Assembly (NCBI GenBank): GCA_030248195.1
Contig: JASAND010028620.1
Location: 16,227-80,226, forward strand
Source of the DNA: Trissonchulus latispiculum
Lineage: Eukaryota > Nematoda > Enoplea > Enoplida > Ironidae
DNA length: 64,000 bases
Reading direction: 5' to 3'
Made by a program: the position numbers and the translations under genes. Shown here in pieces: positions 17,049-29,180 of this stretch (its first letter is position 1; the number at the start of each line of letters is the position of its first letter). The notes under the pieces were generated by a model, which worked only from the letters and a program-made list of their open reading frames with translations, ran no database searches and was not told the DNA's origin.

Positions 17049-19564
17049 GTTGCAAATTTTAGAGCACCAGTGTAGCTTGGGAGCTATACATGGGTGCGTT
17101 CGCTGATAAGGATAATTTGCTCTGAACATGACAAGTTCAGTCAGTCATGGCAAGTAGTATAGACCAACTCTCTGTGATCTTTATGGAGATCAGCGAGAAA
17201 AATAGTGATTGGATATCAAAAGAAGTAAGAGGAAGTCAAGTGAAATAGGAACGTAAATCTGAAGCTTCTAAGTTAAACCATGCCTTCGGCAAAGAATTTT
17301 TGTAATTGAAAAAATAACAGGTCTACATAGGAATACTGCCCCTTTTGGGGTCAACTTGTTTAACTTTAATCCACACTCAGTCAACCAGTCAAAAGTTGGT
17401 CTCATAAGTCATATCTTTGGTGAAATAAAACAGACCCTCCCAAATCATTTTGCCGTTTTTCAACTATTCCAGACCAGCTACGTATTTTTAGGTCAGCAGA
17501 ACTAACTTTTTTGCTGCAACCTCGCTTTTTGAGGAGCTAAAATTTGTACAAAAATTGCGATTTAAACTATAAAGATTTCGACCTAAACGGGTTTTAGATG
17601 CAGCCAAGTTTAGTTGAATCTATGTAAGTTGCAGGTTTACGGAATAGGAAATCGAAATGTAGGATTTCTTTAATTTTGGCCAGAAACTCTATGAATTAGT
17701 TTTCTATATTCTGCTCTGCAGTGTGCAAAAATCAATGATGAGGGGTCATTATCAAGCACTAGTCAATCACAATTATGTTTAACTGATTTGGTTCCTTTGC
17801 TCTGAATTTATATACTTTTATTTTATGAGCAAACTTTTCAGTCCATGTATGATTGACGGGGTCGGAGGTCGGAGTTTGCGGTTATGCAAAAGGAAGAATC
17901 AAAAACAGTTTTAGAATTTAGTTGGTGAGAATTTTCTCCATGTTCTAGTTTTTTGTTCAGCTTTTAGCTTCAAGCATTTGTCAGATGCAACCAGTCGCCT
18001 AGCTGGATACTTGTGAACTGTTCCAAGATCTGCCCGACCTAATTTGCATAAATGGTGGCACCCTCTAAAACTGTTTCAATACACGAAGTTGAAAAGGGGT
18101 GCATTGAAAATATTTGCACAATAGAAATTTAGCTTAAGGGAGGGGAGTTGTGAGTAGAAAAGCAAGAAAATTAGCAAAAGCACAAATACACAAATGCACA
18201 ACTACGCATAAAAATCTGAAATTAAAAAATAATAAAAACTACAAATCAAATTGTTTAAATATTCTATTACCACATAGTAGGCCCCCTTCGGTTAAAAAAA
18301 TGAGCTCAACACTATACTAGACCAATGTTAAAGATAGGCGAAGCTTGCTTTGCGAATTGTTTTATAGTGCTATTCCTATCCATTTTCCGTGTAAGTAGTT
18401 CTGCCTCCAGGCAGAACAAAAAAGGTATATTCCAGACCGATTCTAAATTGAAGAAGAGTACCCACTCTTCAATTAGGGCTTACTTAAATTCCAATTAGGT
18501 TTTTATCTAGTTTCTTTATTAATTATGCGTTTGAAGACTAGTATTCCTGGTATTATAGTGTTGATTACGAACCTATTCTATCCTTGATTTAACTATTGGG
18601 GTTCCTATCGGATTAATGAGAATTTGGGTTTGTCTGGCAATTCATATAGCTTGGACGTTCAAATAAGGCAAGAATACTAAATCATAACAAATGAAAAAGT
18701 ATCAGATTATTGCATTTCAAATTAATCTCTCACCAAAGCGACATAATAACCAATTTTGACCAATTTCAGCATTTAATGCAAATCATTCCATCACATATGG
18801 AATAGATTTCTGTGCACACTACAGAAACGCTGGTACAGTACAGTACATCAATACTACAGTAGCTGAGTATCCTGAAATTGCGCTGGTGCGAAACCCTATT
18901 ATGGGTTTGCTCAAAGTTCACAGCGCTACCTTCGTATCACAAAAAGTTCAATATGATTTCAAACTCAAACTCAATATAGAAATAGCGCCTAAAACTTGAA
19001 GTGTTTTGAACATCACCACAGAAAACGATGTAGCATTTATGTTGTTTTATACTTGCCCCCCTTTCATTTGTCCAATTGGGAGTTTGTCGTAATAGAATAT
19101 TTGAAGGTGCTTAACTTTTCCCACAGACAAAGGGACAAAGAAGAAGAAGACAGAAGTTAAGAAGACAAATATCTATTTGGGTGTGAAATTGTAAGTGCAA
19201 CAGAGCGCAGCGTGGCAGCCATGTGGAACGACAACCATTTTAAGGACTTGGTTTATGATAGAAGACACATCGGCTGTCAACGATACTAGTATCGTCAAGT
19301 GAACAATTGGGACAATTGAAAAGCCAATATTTGGCATTGCCTGGAGGGAAACCAAAATGCGCCAACGAAATGCTTGCGAATGAATTACTGCCATGTTAAC
19401 GTTACGCCCAACACTGTTGATGCAGTTAAACAATTTCAGCAATCTGTTTTCATTTTGTCATTTAGATTTAATAAACTCAACTGCAACTGTAAGGACTTCT
19501 TTGTCATTATGATAGAAGTGGTTGCTTAACCTTAACACTAACATGAACAAAGCCCTGTTTACTT
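17049..19564. other. no gene recognised apart from the repeat at 18281-18420
   Basis: AT-rich intergenic or intronic sequence. Short minus-strand ORFs near 19173-19442 could hold a further exon of the channel gene, but no frame gives a convincing match. Confidence 0.3.
18281..18420. repeat. ~140-bp dispersed repeat, copy 2
   Basis: Same start and same terminal hairpin as 14791-14931, with substitutions and a short diverged middle. Non-coding. Confidence 0.7.
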
Positions 19565-19602
19565 TAAAACACGTATGACTGAGATAATTCTGGCTGACTT
19601 AC

Positions 19603-19765
19603 ACTTGAAATAGATATTTTTACACGCCTTCCAGGTAGAACATAAAACGAATCCTGAAGCTGAATATGCATGGAAACTGATGGTTCGGACAGAGACATGA
19701 CTGCACCGGCCGATGGCACCTCTGTAAGATATTCCTCTTCACTGAGTGCTACCATGATTTCCATG
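19603..19765 (-). CDS. probable DEG/ENaC channel exon (extracellular region)
   Basis: Minus-strand exon with acceptor TTTATTTTAAG (to 19766) and donor AAGT|GTAAGT (exon end 19603), 163 bases, entering in phase 2 and leaving in phase 0. It encodes MEIMVALSEEEYL, then an Ala/Gly segment, MHIQLQDSFYVLPG and RRVKISIS. DEG/ENaC/ASIC channels carry an LEIxL...EYL...G..V.IH......PG.....IS pattern at this point, just after a YGNC motif. That motif is on the exon 0.7 kb upstream in transcription order. Only part of the channel is seen; the transmembrane segments were not found. Confidence 0.55.
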
Positions 19766-20294
19766 CTTAAAATAAATGTATTTATTTGCTCCTTATTCCA
19801 AGTGTATTAATCTGTAGGGCTTAAAGGTCTATAAATTTTAACTCCACTTTCGAGCAAAAAATACAAAACAACCATCCATCCTCATGCACGAAAGTTTACA
19901 CAGAAATCTAATTCCACTATTGGAATGCCTAAAGAAGAAATATAAAAAAACCTGTCACAATAGTAACCCTATCACTGTAACCCTCGAAGTGTTCCTTAAC
20001 GCGGGATTCGAAATTGAACGCTGAACCAAATGTAAATTCATATCGAGCAGAGAAAACCAGTTATGCGTTATCCAGCAGTCAGTCAGGTGCACAGGCTCAG
20101 AACCGCAGATTTTGTGTTAAAACCCCCACATGCATTGAAAACAAGGTAAACCGGCGGCACATTCTAAGATGCCTTTGAAAATCTTTAAGCTAGAACTGAC
20201 ACGATCCAAGCTTTGCACATTGTGCTTTGCACATAATTACGCAGTTATGATAAAGAGTTACCATAAAATCAGTTGTTAATATTATAAAAGGCTA

Positions 20295-20433
20295 CACAAA
20301 CAAAATGGAATTGATTTGAAACATATCTGCTTTTTCATGAACTCCATCTGTGGTGAGATAAAGCCGAACTGATTCGTTGTGCGAGATAAAACAGTTGCCG
20401 TATTCTGGACTTTGAATCAACGAAGTGAATATG
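20295..20433 (-). CDS. probable DEG/ENaC channel exon with YGNC motif
   Basis: An acceptor ATTTTTTGCAG precedes the exon at 20433. The frame reads FTSLIQSPEYGNCFISHN, matching the F-x-P-x-YGNC-[YF]-x-F-N block typical of DEG/ENaC extracellular domains, and stays open to TAG at about 20292. The downstream end is uncertain because no strong donor in the phase needed by the 19603-19765 exon is obvious. It lies 0.5 kb upstream of that exon in the right order and strand. Confidence 0.45.
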
Positions 20434-21664
20434 CTGCAAAAAATGGCGGAAGAGGAAACGAAAAGAGCAAGAATTAATTGAAGTATCATGAGCATTTCAA
20501 AATCCCCAATACGCTGAGGAATAAACAATCAATTACCACTTATCAACACCATTTTATACATTTTATTTGCTTTTTCAGCTTCTCGTAGACGACATATCGA
20601 TCAAACTAACCAAGATTCAATAATAAATAATTGTTATTTTAATACTACAGTTAGTAGTGATGGAAGTACATATTCTTTAGGTACCAGTTCCTTTAACTGC
20701 CCACCATAGGCCCATTAATGATAATGACGATTGTAACTGTAGCAGAAATAACCACATCATAACATTATTAGTCTTACTCTTCGCATCTGTGAAATTGGCT
20801 AGAATAATGACAGTCTACAAGAAACTCCGGCATGCGGTATCCAGCGGCTAAACGGTCACTTTCGTTCGCAAAACCACTTAACAGTGCCAATAGCTCCCGA
20901 AACACAGTGTTTAAGGTCCGCTCGTTCGCCCAGTCATTGTTAAGTTCATTATTTAATTGTTCCTTCTAAAATGTTCAGCTATTCATGCATGTGGAAGTAG
21001 TAATCATTAAATGAAAACAGAAGTTTCTGGCAATGAAAGCATTTTTTTACAGATTTGCAGATCACAGAAGAAGCAGGGACAGTTAGGATTAATTTTTATG
21101 ACAGGACCTGGTTCACTAGGTTCACTGGTTTACCATTTCTAAGTGTTGACTTCTTTGTAAGATTTGGTCAACAGATCCTCATAGAAATTTACTTAAAGTG
21201 GAACGTGTACCGCACTCTTTTCCAAAATGCCATAGCGTGCTCAATTTAAGGGCTTTTACAGCAAATGATGTATCATTAAAGCTTGAAATGAGGACATAAT
21301 AGTGACATAGACAAACTTTATGTGACACTTTCACACCTATTTTCTACAGTCATTTTCATACAGGAGATCATAAACCATTTCAAAACAAGGATTGCAGTGT
21401 TTTGCAAATTGATCAATCTAGACCATCCTGACGTGCTGAGGTAAAAACTTTCAAGATTTCGCCATTTTCGGACACGTCAAATGAAGTTACGCATCTGTGT
21501 GAACATTTCAACAAAAGCCAAGAAATATGTTTATGTGAAATAGTTTGCCGTTTGAATGAGGCAGTTTGTTTAGTCCTTGTTTGAAGCAAGCTAATTGCCG
21601 TTTTTGAGAAACCGGTTTTTAGCCATAAGGGGTCCGTCACCTTTAACTCGCCGTGGATTGTACA
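20434..21664. other. no gene recognised
   Basis: Probably intron of the minus-strand channel-like gene. No repeats or ORFs I can support. Confidence 0.3.
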
Positions 21665-22823
21665 TAGAGTGAGTCCGGACTAAGGAAAAATTAGTCTCGG
21701 ACATGTTAATAATTTTTGCCAGGACTAATGTCTAGACAAATTGCCGGACAACCAAAATCCTTAGTCTGAGACATTTTTGCGACTAATTTTTTTAGTCACA
21801 GACATTTCTATGTTCCGACTGGCTAAAAATTTTAGTTATTAAACAAATAATATAGTTATTAAAATTAATAGAAAACCCAGCCTGGTTTCGTTGGTTCTGT
21901 GGGAGGTGGTGCGGGTGCAGATGCGGTTGCGGCGAGACTGGTGGATGGTCCACCCTCGCTAACCGACAGACCATAACCCTGGACTTCACAATATCGTAGC
22001 TAAAGAACAAGGTGCTGTTTTTTCCAGCATACACACAATATTTGCAGCACGACAAAACGATATTTCCGATTTTTCATCAGATTTTTCATTTTAGAAGGCC
22101 ACTTTTGGAGCTTCGATTCCATATTTAACTCGCATTAATCCATAATTTAACACTTCAATTTCGATATTGTTGCTTGTAATGAAAAGGTCTTGATTGTCAC
22201 TGCACGTACCATATTGGCAGTACATCGTAACGGTATTTTAAGTCTTTAGCAAAACTTTGATTTTAAAAACTACTCATTTTTGTGTTTCGGTCCCCCGCAT
22301 TTGACTCATTGTATTTTATAAGTGCTTTTGTATGACGTGACTTTAACCAAACTTGTATTTATTATGGAGGATTGGTCTCAATCCTGCTGTCATGACAAAC
22401 ATCCTGTGAATCCGGAAACATATAGACCTTGTACTTTTGTCTCATTGAATGTGTGATTCGTTGCAGGTAGGTACGTAGGCATAGGTGAAACATAGTTTTA
22501 ATTGATTAACTGGACTATCGTTTCGGAATACATTTGTCGGGACTATTTCTACTTTGTTTTCTACAATTTGTTGGGCCATGTCGGTCAGAATTTTCAGTCT
22601 AAGGCAAACGTTGTCTCGGAAAATTAGTCTTAGACATATCTCGGACTACAAAATATTACTCGAGACATGTATGAAACTAATTAAGTAGACTTTGTCGAGT
22701 CTGTTTTCTTAGAATTTTGTCCTGACAAAAAATAGTCTGAGGCATGTCCGAGACTAGCAAAAACCTTAGTCGCGGACAAGTCCTGAACTCCTGACTAATT
22801 GTTGTTGGACCGCACTCGCTCTA
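21665..22823. mobile_element. foldback element rich in TTAGTCTCGGACAT motifs
   Basis: Ends are imperfect inverted repeats: left TAGAGTGAGTCCGG, right (inverted) TAGAGCGAGTGCGG. Variants of TTAGTCTCGGACATG recur on both flanks in opposite orientations (about 21696-21810 and 22590-22790). The interior is non-coding. No target-site duplication is clear. Confidence 0.55.
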
Positions 22824-23267
22824 CCTGTCAAAGCTAGTTAAACGAGACGGGCCCACAACTTAGCTAGACAGAATTAATCCAACTCATTTTTGCACAAAAT
22901 ATGTGTGATATGTTTTAATTAGGACATGCCGTTGTGGAATGTTGCACTAATACTTCTCTCGGAAGATTATTAAGCTCGTTTATCTCACGAACTTTTCAAG
23001 ATAGAAAGATTGGTTCGAGAGCAAAGTTAAATTGGCCCAAGAGCAAAGTTATACAGCTTGACGGGTTATTCAGATTGAATGTGGTTGTGGCAAATTTCAA
23101 GCAACTGAAAAAGACTTACTCTGCAAAATAAAACTTTTCAAATTTTTACATAAAGTATCCGGGATTGATGCTGATGTATTAAGGAACACCTAAGAAGTGT
23201 GTTCTGAAAGTTGCAGACGTTTCGAATCAAGATTGTAACATGGCTCAGTGTAACCGAACCATGCTAC

Positions 23268-23366
23268 AACAGCGTGCGTACAATTGAATTGCACGCTACA
23301 CCGTGCAGTACAATTGTACTGCACGATGTGGTGTGTAGTACAATTGTACTGCACGGTAAGCCTTTG
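23268..23366. repeat. three tandem palindromes centred on CAATTG
   Basis: 23302-23325 is a perfect 24-bp palindrome (CGTGCAGTACAA then its complement). Similar inverted units flank it at 23274-23294 and 23336-23359. Spacing is about 30 bases. Confidence 0.75.
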
Positions 23367-23635
23367 CTGCTCTCCTGTCGGAGTACGCAGTGAGGCTGCA
23401 GACAGCCAGCAGAGCTGACTGCACTGATCAAGATTTTCTCCCCCTTATATACTTTTCGCCAGTACAAATATGTAAATTAGGTTGGATAGTATATAAACGA
23501 CTAAAATTTCAGGAAACGTGTCAGTCTTTCAAGACATGGCAAATGGAAGACAAAATGTCTTCTATATTTTTCAGCCATATTACAAGCCAGTTGGAGCACT
23601 GCTTGCTGTGTTCACAGAATTTTGTGAGCTCACTT

Positions 23636-23710
23636 GCAGGCGAAGCCCTCGTGAAGGGCGCTCGTGCGCTTCTCGCAATCGTGCCCTTCACTCGGAGCTT
23701 CGCCTGCTAG
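23636..23710. repeat. GC-rich hairpin
   Basis: GCAGGCGAAGC pairs with GCTTCGCCTGC and, inside it, GAAGGGC pairs with GCCCTTC, around a GCTCGTGCGCTTCTCGC loop region. It stands out in AT-rich surroundings. No sign of a gene. Confidence 0.65.
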
Positions 23711-24931
23711 TGTGCATACAAATCTCTGAGAGCACTGCTGGCAGTGCTACAACTTACACTTATCGCCCAAAATACTGAAATGAATACCACCATCTTAAGT
23801 AGTGAGCATTTCTGAGGCATTTTTCTACCTTCCCTGATTTCGCTCATTTTTGCATATGTCACAGGAATTACTGCTGTTGCACAATTTCGTTTCACAAAAG
23901 TTGTATGTATTAAACATAGGAAATGAGAATAGCAGTGTCAGGTTTTTATGTGCGCCAAAGGAATCTCAAGGATGGATCCGTCCAAGCTTTAAATGAGGTT
24001 ATTTCCATGTTCTGTAGGAATTGCAATTTTAATTGAGGCCAATAAAAAATTTAAATGAACTAATATTATATAAATCTTGGATGGATCCAATTTGAAATTT
24101 GAGAAATTTCTCTGTTGACAACTTTTCAGATTTCCTATTTTCAACGCATACCGGTCTGCATTTCGGGTGAAATTGCTCAGCACACCATAAGATATGTGAC
24201 TTTACGTTACGGATCGTCAAAATATACCGATAAAAGAATAAAACATGCAAAATCAACGACTTTAAAAAATTACCAAAAAGTTGGCTCCTCCTTAAAAAGC
24301 TCATGAACTGTTTCTGAACTCCTTTAAACATCGTCAAGCTAGAAAAACCTAATCTGCAGTTTTGAGAAGTGAACCAGTAGCTTTATGTGGCCTACATTTA
24401 ATTTCAATGATGCAATCTTACTGGAGCGATCATTTCCATTTTATTCATCAATTGTCTAATTTGTTGCACATAAGACAAACTGATGTCAATTGGAGGTTCT
24501 AAAAAATTCCAATATGTTTCCTTATAAGAATTTGCAGTCTGCAATAATATTGCTGTTCATGTTTGTAATTATCTAAATGTAGATATTTTAGTTTGAATGA
24601 AGTTGTATTTGATAAGTTATACAAATAGAATAAACGGTATGGTTTGGAAACACAGTATTTAAACCCAGCTGAAGGACATGTACCTAGACGCTGCTTTCAA
24701 AGACTGTGCAATTTGTTGGAAATGAAGCAATGTAAATTCTGTTGGAGGCCATTTCAGAAACGAGCACAATGAATTAAACTAAAAGATTCAGTTAATTTTT
24801 GCTAAAAGGTGTTTTCAACGTAAGGCGCCTTAGGTCTAGCTATCAGCATTAAGTATCACAACTACTTCGGAAGGACTCATTACTACCACTGCAAAATGCA
24901 ACTTCTTCTCCAATAAAATGACCATACCTAC

Positions 24932-25081
24932 CGGCTAACATAATTTCTGTATCTGATGTTGTCGAGACTGAAGGAAGAATCGTTGTTGACAACGCTGTTG
25001 TAGCTGTCGTTGTTGTCTCAGTTGTTGTAGTCGAAGTTGATGTAACTGTTGAAGTTGTTGTTGTAGTTGTTGTAGAATTAC
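24932..25081 (-). CDS. Thr-rich mucin-like linker exon
   Basis: Minus-strand exon with acceptor TATTCATAG (to 25082) and donor GCCG|GTAGGT (end 24932). 150 bases, divisible by three, phase 1-1. It encodes about 50 residues dominated by Thr and Ser (GNSTTTTTTTSTVTSTSTTT), the composition of an O-glycosylated extracellular linker. It shares phase and strand with the Cys-rich exons at 27451 and 33065, so it probably belongs to the same secreted or cell-surface protein. Confidence 0.5.
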
Positions 25082-25310
25082 CTATGAATACAAAGAGCCG
25101 TAAGGCACAACTATGCAATCTGTGCCAATCCTTATTTTAATCTTCCCCACGTTAAAGTGATAAGACCAGCACCTGGAACCTTCATAATGGAGGTGGGGTG
25201 ATTAGCATTAAGTGATCAGTTAGCGGAACTATTTATTCAACAAAAATATTACCAATGGCCATCCGTTTTTAAAGTTTTCGATGCCAGTTTGTAGAATTAA
25301 ATTTTGAACA

Positions 25311-25500
25311 CTGTGACCAAGTGGCTGAATGGCTAAGGCGATGAACCTAGGATCGGAAGGTTCAAGGTTCGATTCCCACCTTAGCCATAATAACGTTACA
25401 TTGTTTCCTTGAGCAAGAAACTTAGGGCACTGCTTGCCGGTCGGATGAGGCCTTAAACTGGTGGGCCCGTGTGCTGCCTTGCTAGAGGTAGTGCACACTA
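25311..25500 (+). mobile_element. tRNA-derived SINE (head and conserved central region)
   Basis: 25311-25388 resembles a class II (Leu/Ser-type) tRNA: box A TGGCTGAATGG, box B GGTTCGATTCC, then CCACCTTAGCCA. It is followed by TTTCCTTGAGCAAGAAACTT, similar to a central segment shared by several metazoan tRNA-SINE superfamilies. The repeat may continue to 25563 and, past the MITE, from 26633 to an AATAACAGCAATAACAATAA tail near 27006. Confidence 0.6.
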
Positions 25501-25563
25501 ACGAACCCTTAGTACACTTATCGTCAAGAGTAGAGCGCGGAGTTCCCGGTGGAAGGTACCCCT

Positions 25564-26624
25564 CAGAGATGAAACCGGGTCACTGTTTACTGACCCGGTG
25601 ACCCGGTGACCCGGTCGACCCCTGACCCGGTGACCCGGTGACCCGATGACCCGGTATTTTTAAAAATTCATGGTTAAGCTTGCAAAAAATTAAAAATATT
25701 TTTGACGACTAAAATATCAAGTTGGGCAAAAGTTTTGCTTTCCTTAAAACAGTAGCATTGGAAAGTGAATATTGTAAGTAAGCCGGAAAAAATTTAAAAT
25801 GATTTGCACGATTTTGCACTCAATAATGTGAAGTAAACTACTTAGCTTTTTGAATCAAACAAATTGGAACTTGTCAAAGTCATACATCAATCATAGGGTT
25901 TATCATTAGCACTTTTCTGTTTTATCATTATATTTTAGTAAAATATTTCATTTAGCTGTATGATTGAAGTTTCACTCAGCGGAAATTCTTTGGAAAGATT
26001 TTTTCGTATGGCCAGGATTCAGAGAATAGAAAATAAAATCAAATACAATTGGTTCCTGACTGAAGATATGTAGCAAGCCATAACAATTGCAAAAAATTCA
26101 AAGTAAAAGTCAGAATCTGTAAACCGTGTTTTGCTGAGATTTTCCTTCTAACCGATATTCGAAACCCACAGTCTATAGCAGCAGCGATAAATCACTTACA
26201 CTTGTTGGAGCATGGAGAATTTTAGATTTTAAAATAAAGATTTCAGACTCTCAGGGTCCATGTAATAGTTTTCATTTTCTAGTTAAGATTCAACGCAACC
26301 ATTGTAGTTCCAAACCTAGATTAAGCTTGACAGGAGATTACACATATTATGGGGACACTACTACAGCGACAAGTATTTAAAAACTACACGATTAAGTTAA
26401 GAATATTTCTATTGCTAGTTTTTGAGTAATTGTTGAAGTTTTCAGTTGGCAAAAATTGGTAACCTTTGAAAAATATCCTATAACAGCAAAAAAATTCCTC
26501 CAATCTAAAATACCGGGTCAAGACCGGGTCAGAGCTCTTGACCCGGTGACCCGGTGACCCGGTCCATATAGTGACCCGAACTGACCCGGTGACCCGGTGA
26601 CCCGGTGACCCGGTTTCATCTCTG
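25564..26624. mobile_element. hAT-like MITE with perfect 8-bp target duplication
   Basis: GTACCCCT at 25556-25563 is repeated at 26625-26632. Between them the ends are perfect inverted repeats CAGAGATGAAACCGGGTCA. An 8-bp duplication and a CAGRG-type terminus are hAT hallmarks. Subterminal arrays of the 8-mer GACCCGGT sit at both ends (25573-25655 and 26515-26616) in opposite orientation. No transposase. The target is the SINE-bearing sequence beginning at 25311. Confidence 0.9.
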
Positions 26625-27450
26625 GTACCCCTCATGGGATATACCAGCCCCCTCCTACCTCCTGCGAGGGAGTACTGAGTGCAAACGAGTCCTGTACTCA
26701 AAAAGTTTCATACAAATTTCCGGGTTTGTCTCTGATCCCACCCCATCTGCACTTGGGCTATCTGCGTTTGGGCTTGGAGTGTCGAAAGATGTTGTGCGCC
26801 TTTATCTAGCGTATGAGCAATTGATGAATGTCTTACTACCGGAGTCGAAAGGCCAAGAAGGTGTCAGCATCAGCTTCCCATTCAGGGACAGCATTCAGGC
26901 AACGAAGCGAGAGTCATAATAACTAAGACTGATGGGGAAAGGCAAAGGTTAGTGCCCTCATATAGCCTCTTGGCTCGGTAGCGCGGCAATAACAGCAATA
27001 ACAATAAGCGTTAAGCAAAAACATAAGTCTTCAATTGGCTACTTATTTATTCAGTTTGACTCAAGCTTTGATCTGAATCAGAAGTATGGCTTGTATAAGT
27101 ATAGTCACTAATCGTAAGACCAGACAATTCTGTTCAATCTTTGCATTTCAAGTAGACAATTTTACAGGTTTTAAAGCTAAATCAATTTTGATTACTAAGT
27201 TTATGGAAATAAGGAATCTGCAACTTGAGTGCGTCTATATGACTTTGGTTGAACACTAAGAGGAAGTTTGATATCTATTCTTGTATTGCTTTGCACTTGA
27301 GTTAATACAACTCAATTTAAAAGAAGATAAATTTGAAATTTGTTTGTCTAGCTAGACATTACTTATGACAAGGTAAGTGTTATTTATTCAATACAGTTAT
27401 AGAATCTAAAATTTGAAACATTTGTCTGAATATCTCACACAATCACTTAC

Positions 27451-27798
27451 TGCACTTGCAGAACGGTCGACCATCGCAAGCCGTCATAGTGCAAAGATTT
27501 GATTCACCTTCGCGAAAGGTTGCGTTGTCAAGATTGTAAGAACAGTAGCCCTCGTAATTTTCGGGAACTCGCTTGTATGACACACCATTGTAACTATTTG
27601 GGTCAAAGGTTGTACAGGGTTCGCCAATCCGAATTGCTAGCTCTTCCATCAACTGCAAAGTGAAATTGGCAGTGTCATCTGGAGTATCGTCATAACGGCA
27701 TTCCCCCGATATTGACTTACACGCTTCCCCACAGACTGAGCCATAATCGCCATAGAAGTAAGCAAACTCGTTTTCCACATGTACGACTTCCGGATTAT
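27451..27798 (-). CDS. Cys-rich extracellular exon
   Basis: 348 bases, divisible by three. Acceptor TTTCTTAG (to 27799), donor TGCA|GTAAGTG (end 27451), phase 1-1. It encodes about 116 residues with about ten Cys, starting VENEFAYFYGDYGSVCGEAC and ending CDGRPFCKC. The ending and the donor are shared with the exon at 33065, which also has an aromatic-rich start and similar Cys spacing. NxT sequons support a secreted product. Family not recognised. The 1.3-kb foldback starts only 38 bases upstream of its acceptor. Confidence 0.6.
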
Positions 27799-27836
27799 CT
27801 AAGAAATAAATGCATCACTTCACAAACCCAATACAA

Positions 27837-29180
27837 CTAAAGTCTGACCAAAAAATGTAGAAAGCGAAATTGTTTGCTTTATATCTCGTAAACGCTTCAA
27901 GATAACTGCCATAAATTATATATTTTCTGAACCGGAATGATGAGATCTTTCTTCTCGTGAAAAAAGTTTTCTGAAATTTCCCGTGCGATTTCAAAGGGTG
28001 CCGCTTTTATATGTCCAGAAGGATTGGTAAATGCTACAACCACGATTTTTTCAGGAAAATTTTCCCCTTGCCCGAATGTCCTACACACCAAATTTCAGCT
28101 TTGTTGGTTGAAAATTGCGTGAGTTATTCCATTTTTTAGATTTTCAAAATCCTTTGATCTTTGCCGCTTTTTCGACTTTGACTGGTTGTTACTCGTCACT
28201 CGCTCAACGAAAAAAATTTTTTGATTGGATTTTCAGGACCGCCTGGGTGTCCGCTTTCATCTGATATACGTGGTATTTCAAAATTTGAAAGTCGATTTTT
28301 TCGAAAAATACCACTTTTTGACCCAAAATTTCGGCAAAGTGAATCCAGCAAAAGTGAATAAAAATAACGTAATCATAAAGTTCATTATGAGCTAAATCCA
28401 ACGATATAAGGTTTTCGTGGCTACGACTTATATTGCGCCAGCAATGAATTTTTAAACATTTTCCTTATTTCAGCTGGTTTTTGCTAGTTTACGCTGGTTC
28501 AGGTAAATCTAGGCGGCAACATCAAAGGAAGCCAAAAACCAGCTTGAAATAAGGGAAATGTTTAAAAATTCATTGCTGGCGCAATGTAAGTCGTAGCCAC
28601 GAAAACTTTATATCGTTGGATTCAGCTCATAATGAACTTTATGATTATGTTATTTTTATCCACTTTTGGTGGATTCGCTTTGCCGGAATTTTGGGTCAAA
28701 AAGTGGTATTTTTCGAAAAAATCGACTTTCAAATTTTGAAATACCACGTATATCCGATGAAAGCGGACACCCAGGCGGTCCTGAAAATCCAATCAAAAAT
28801 TTCTTTTCGTTGAGCGAGTGGCGAGTAACAACCAGTCAAAGTCGAAAAAGCGGCAAAGATCAAAGGATTTTGAAAATCTAAAAAATGGAATAACTCACGC
28901 AATTTTCAACCAACAAAGCTGAAATTTGGTGTGTAGGACATTCGGGCAAGGGGAAAATTTTCCTGAAAAAATCGTGGGTGTAGCATTTACCAATCCTTCT
29001 GGACATATAAAAGCGGCACCCTTTGAAATCGCACGGGAAATTTCAAAAAAATTTTTTCACGAGAAGAAAGATCTCATCATTCCGGTTCAGAAAATATATA
29101 ATTTATGGCAGTTATCTTGAAGCGTTTACGAGATATAAAGCAAACAATTTCGCTTTCTACATTTTTTGGTCAGACTTTAG
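27837..29180. repeat. giant foldback, ~650-bp arms, ~40-base loop
   Basis: CTAAAGTCTGACCAAAAAAT at 27837 is matched by its inverse ending at 29180, and the arms stay nearly identical to about 28490 and 28530. Apparent protein ORFs in each arm are mirror images, not genes. It lies in the intron just upstream of the Cys-rich exon at 27451-27798. No target duplication is clear. Confidence 0.88.

Larger units (their letters stand above)
22824..24931. other. no gene recognised; two strong hairpins
   Basis: Non-coding by inspection. A cluster of near-identical palindromes lies at 23268-23366 and a long GC-rich hairpin at 23636-23710, listed separately. Confidence 0.35.

Noticed and set aside
19173..19442. 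Possible 3' exon of the DEG/ENaC-like gene
   Set aside because: One frame shows spaced Cys (NCPNCS...RC), but phases do not join cleanly to the upstream exon and no transmembrane segment follows.
27897..29120. Paired ORFs (MVCRTFGQGENFPEK...) on opposite strands
   Set aside because: Mirror images in the two arms of the foldback; no recognisable domain.
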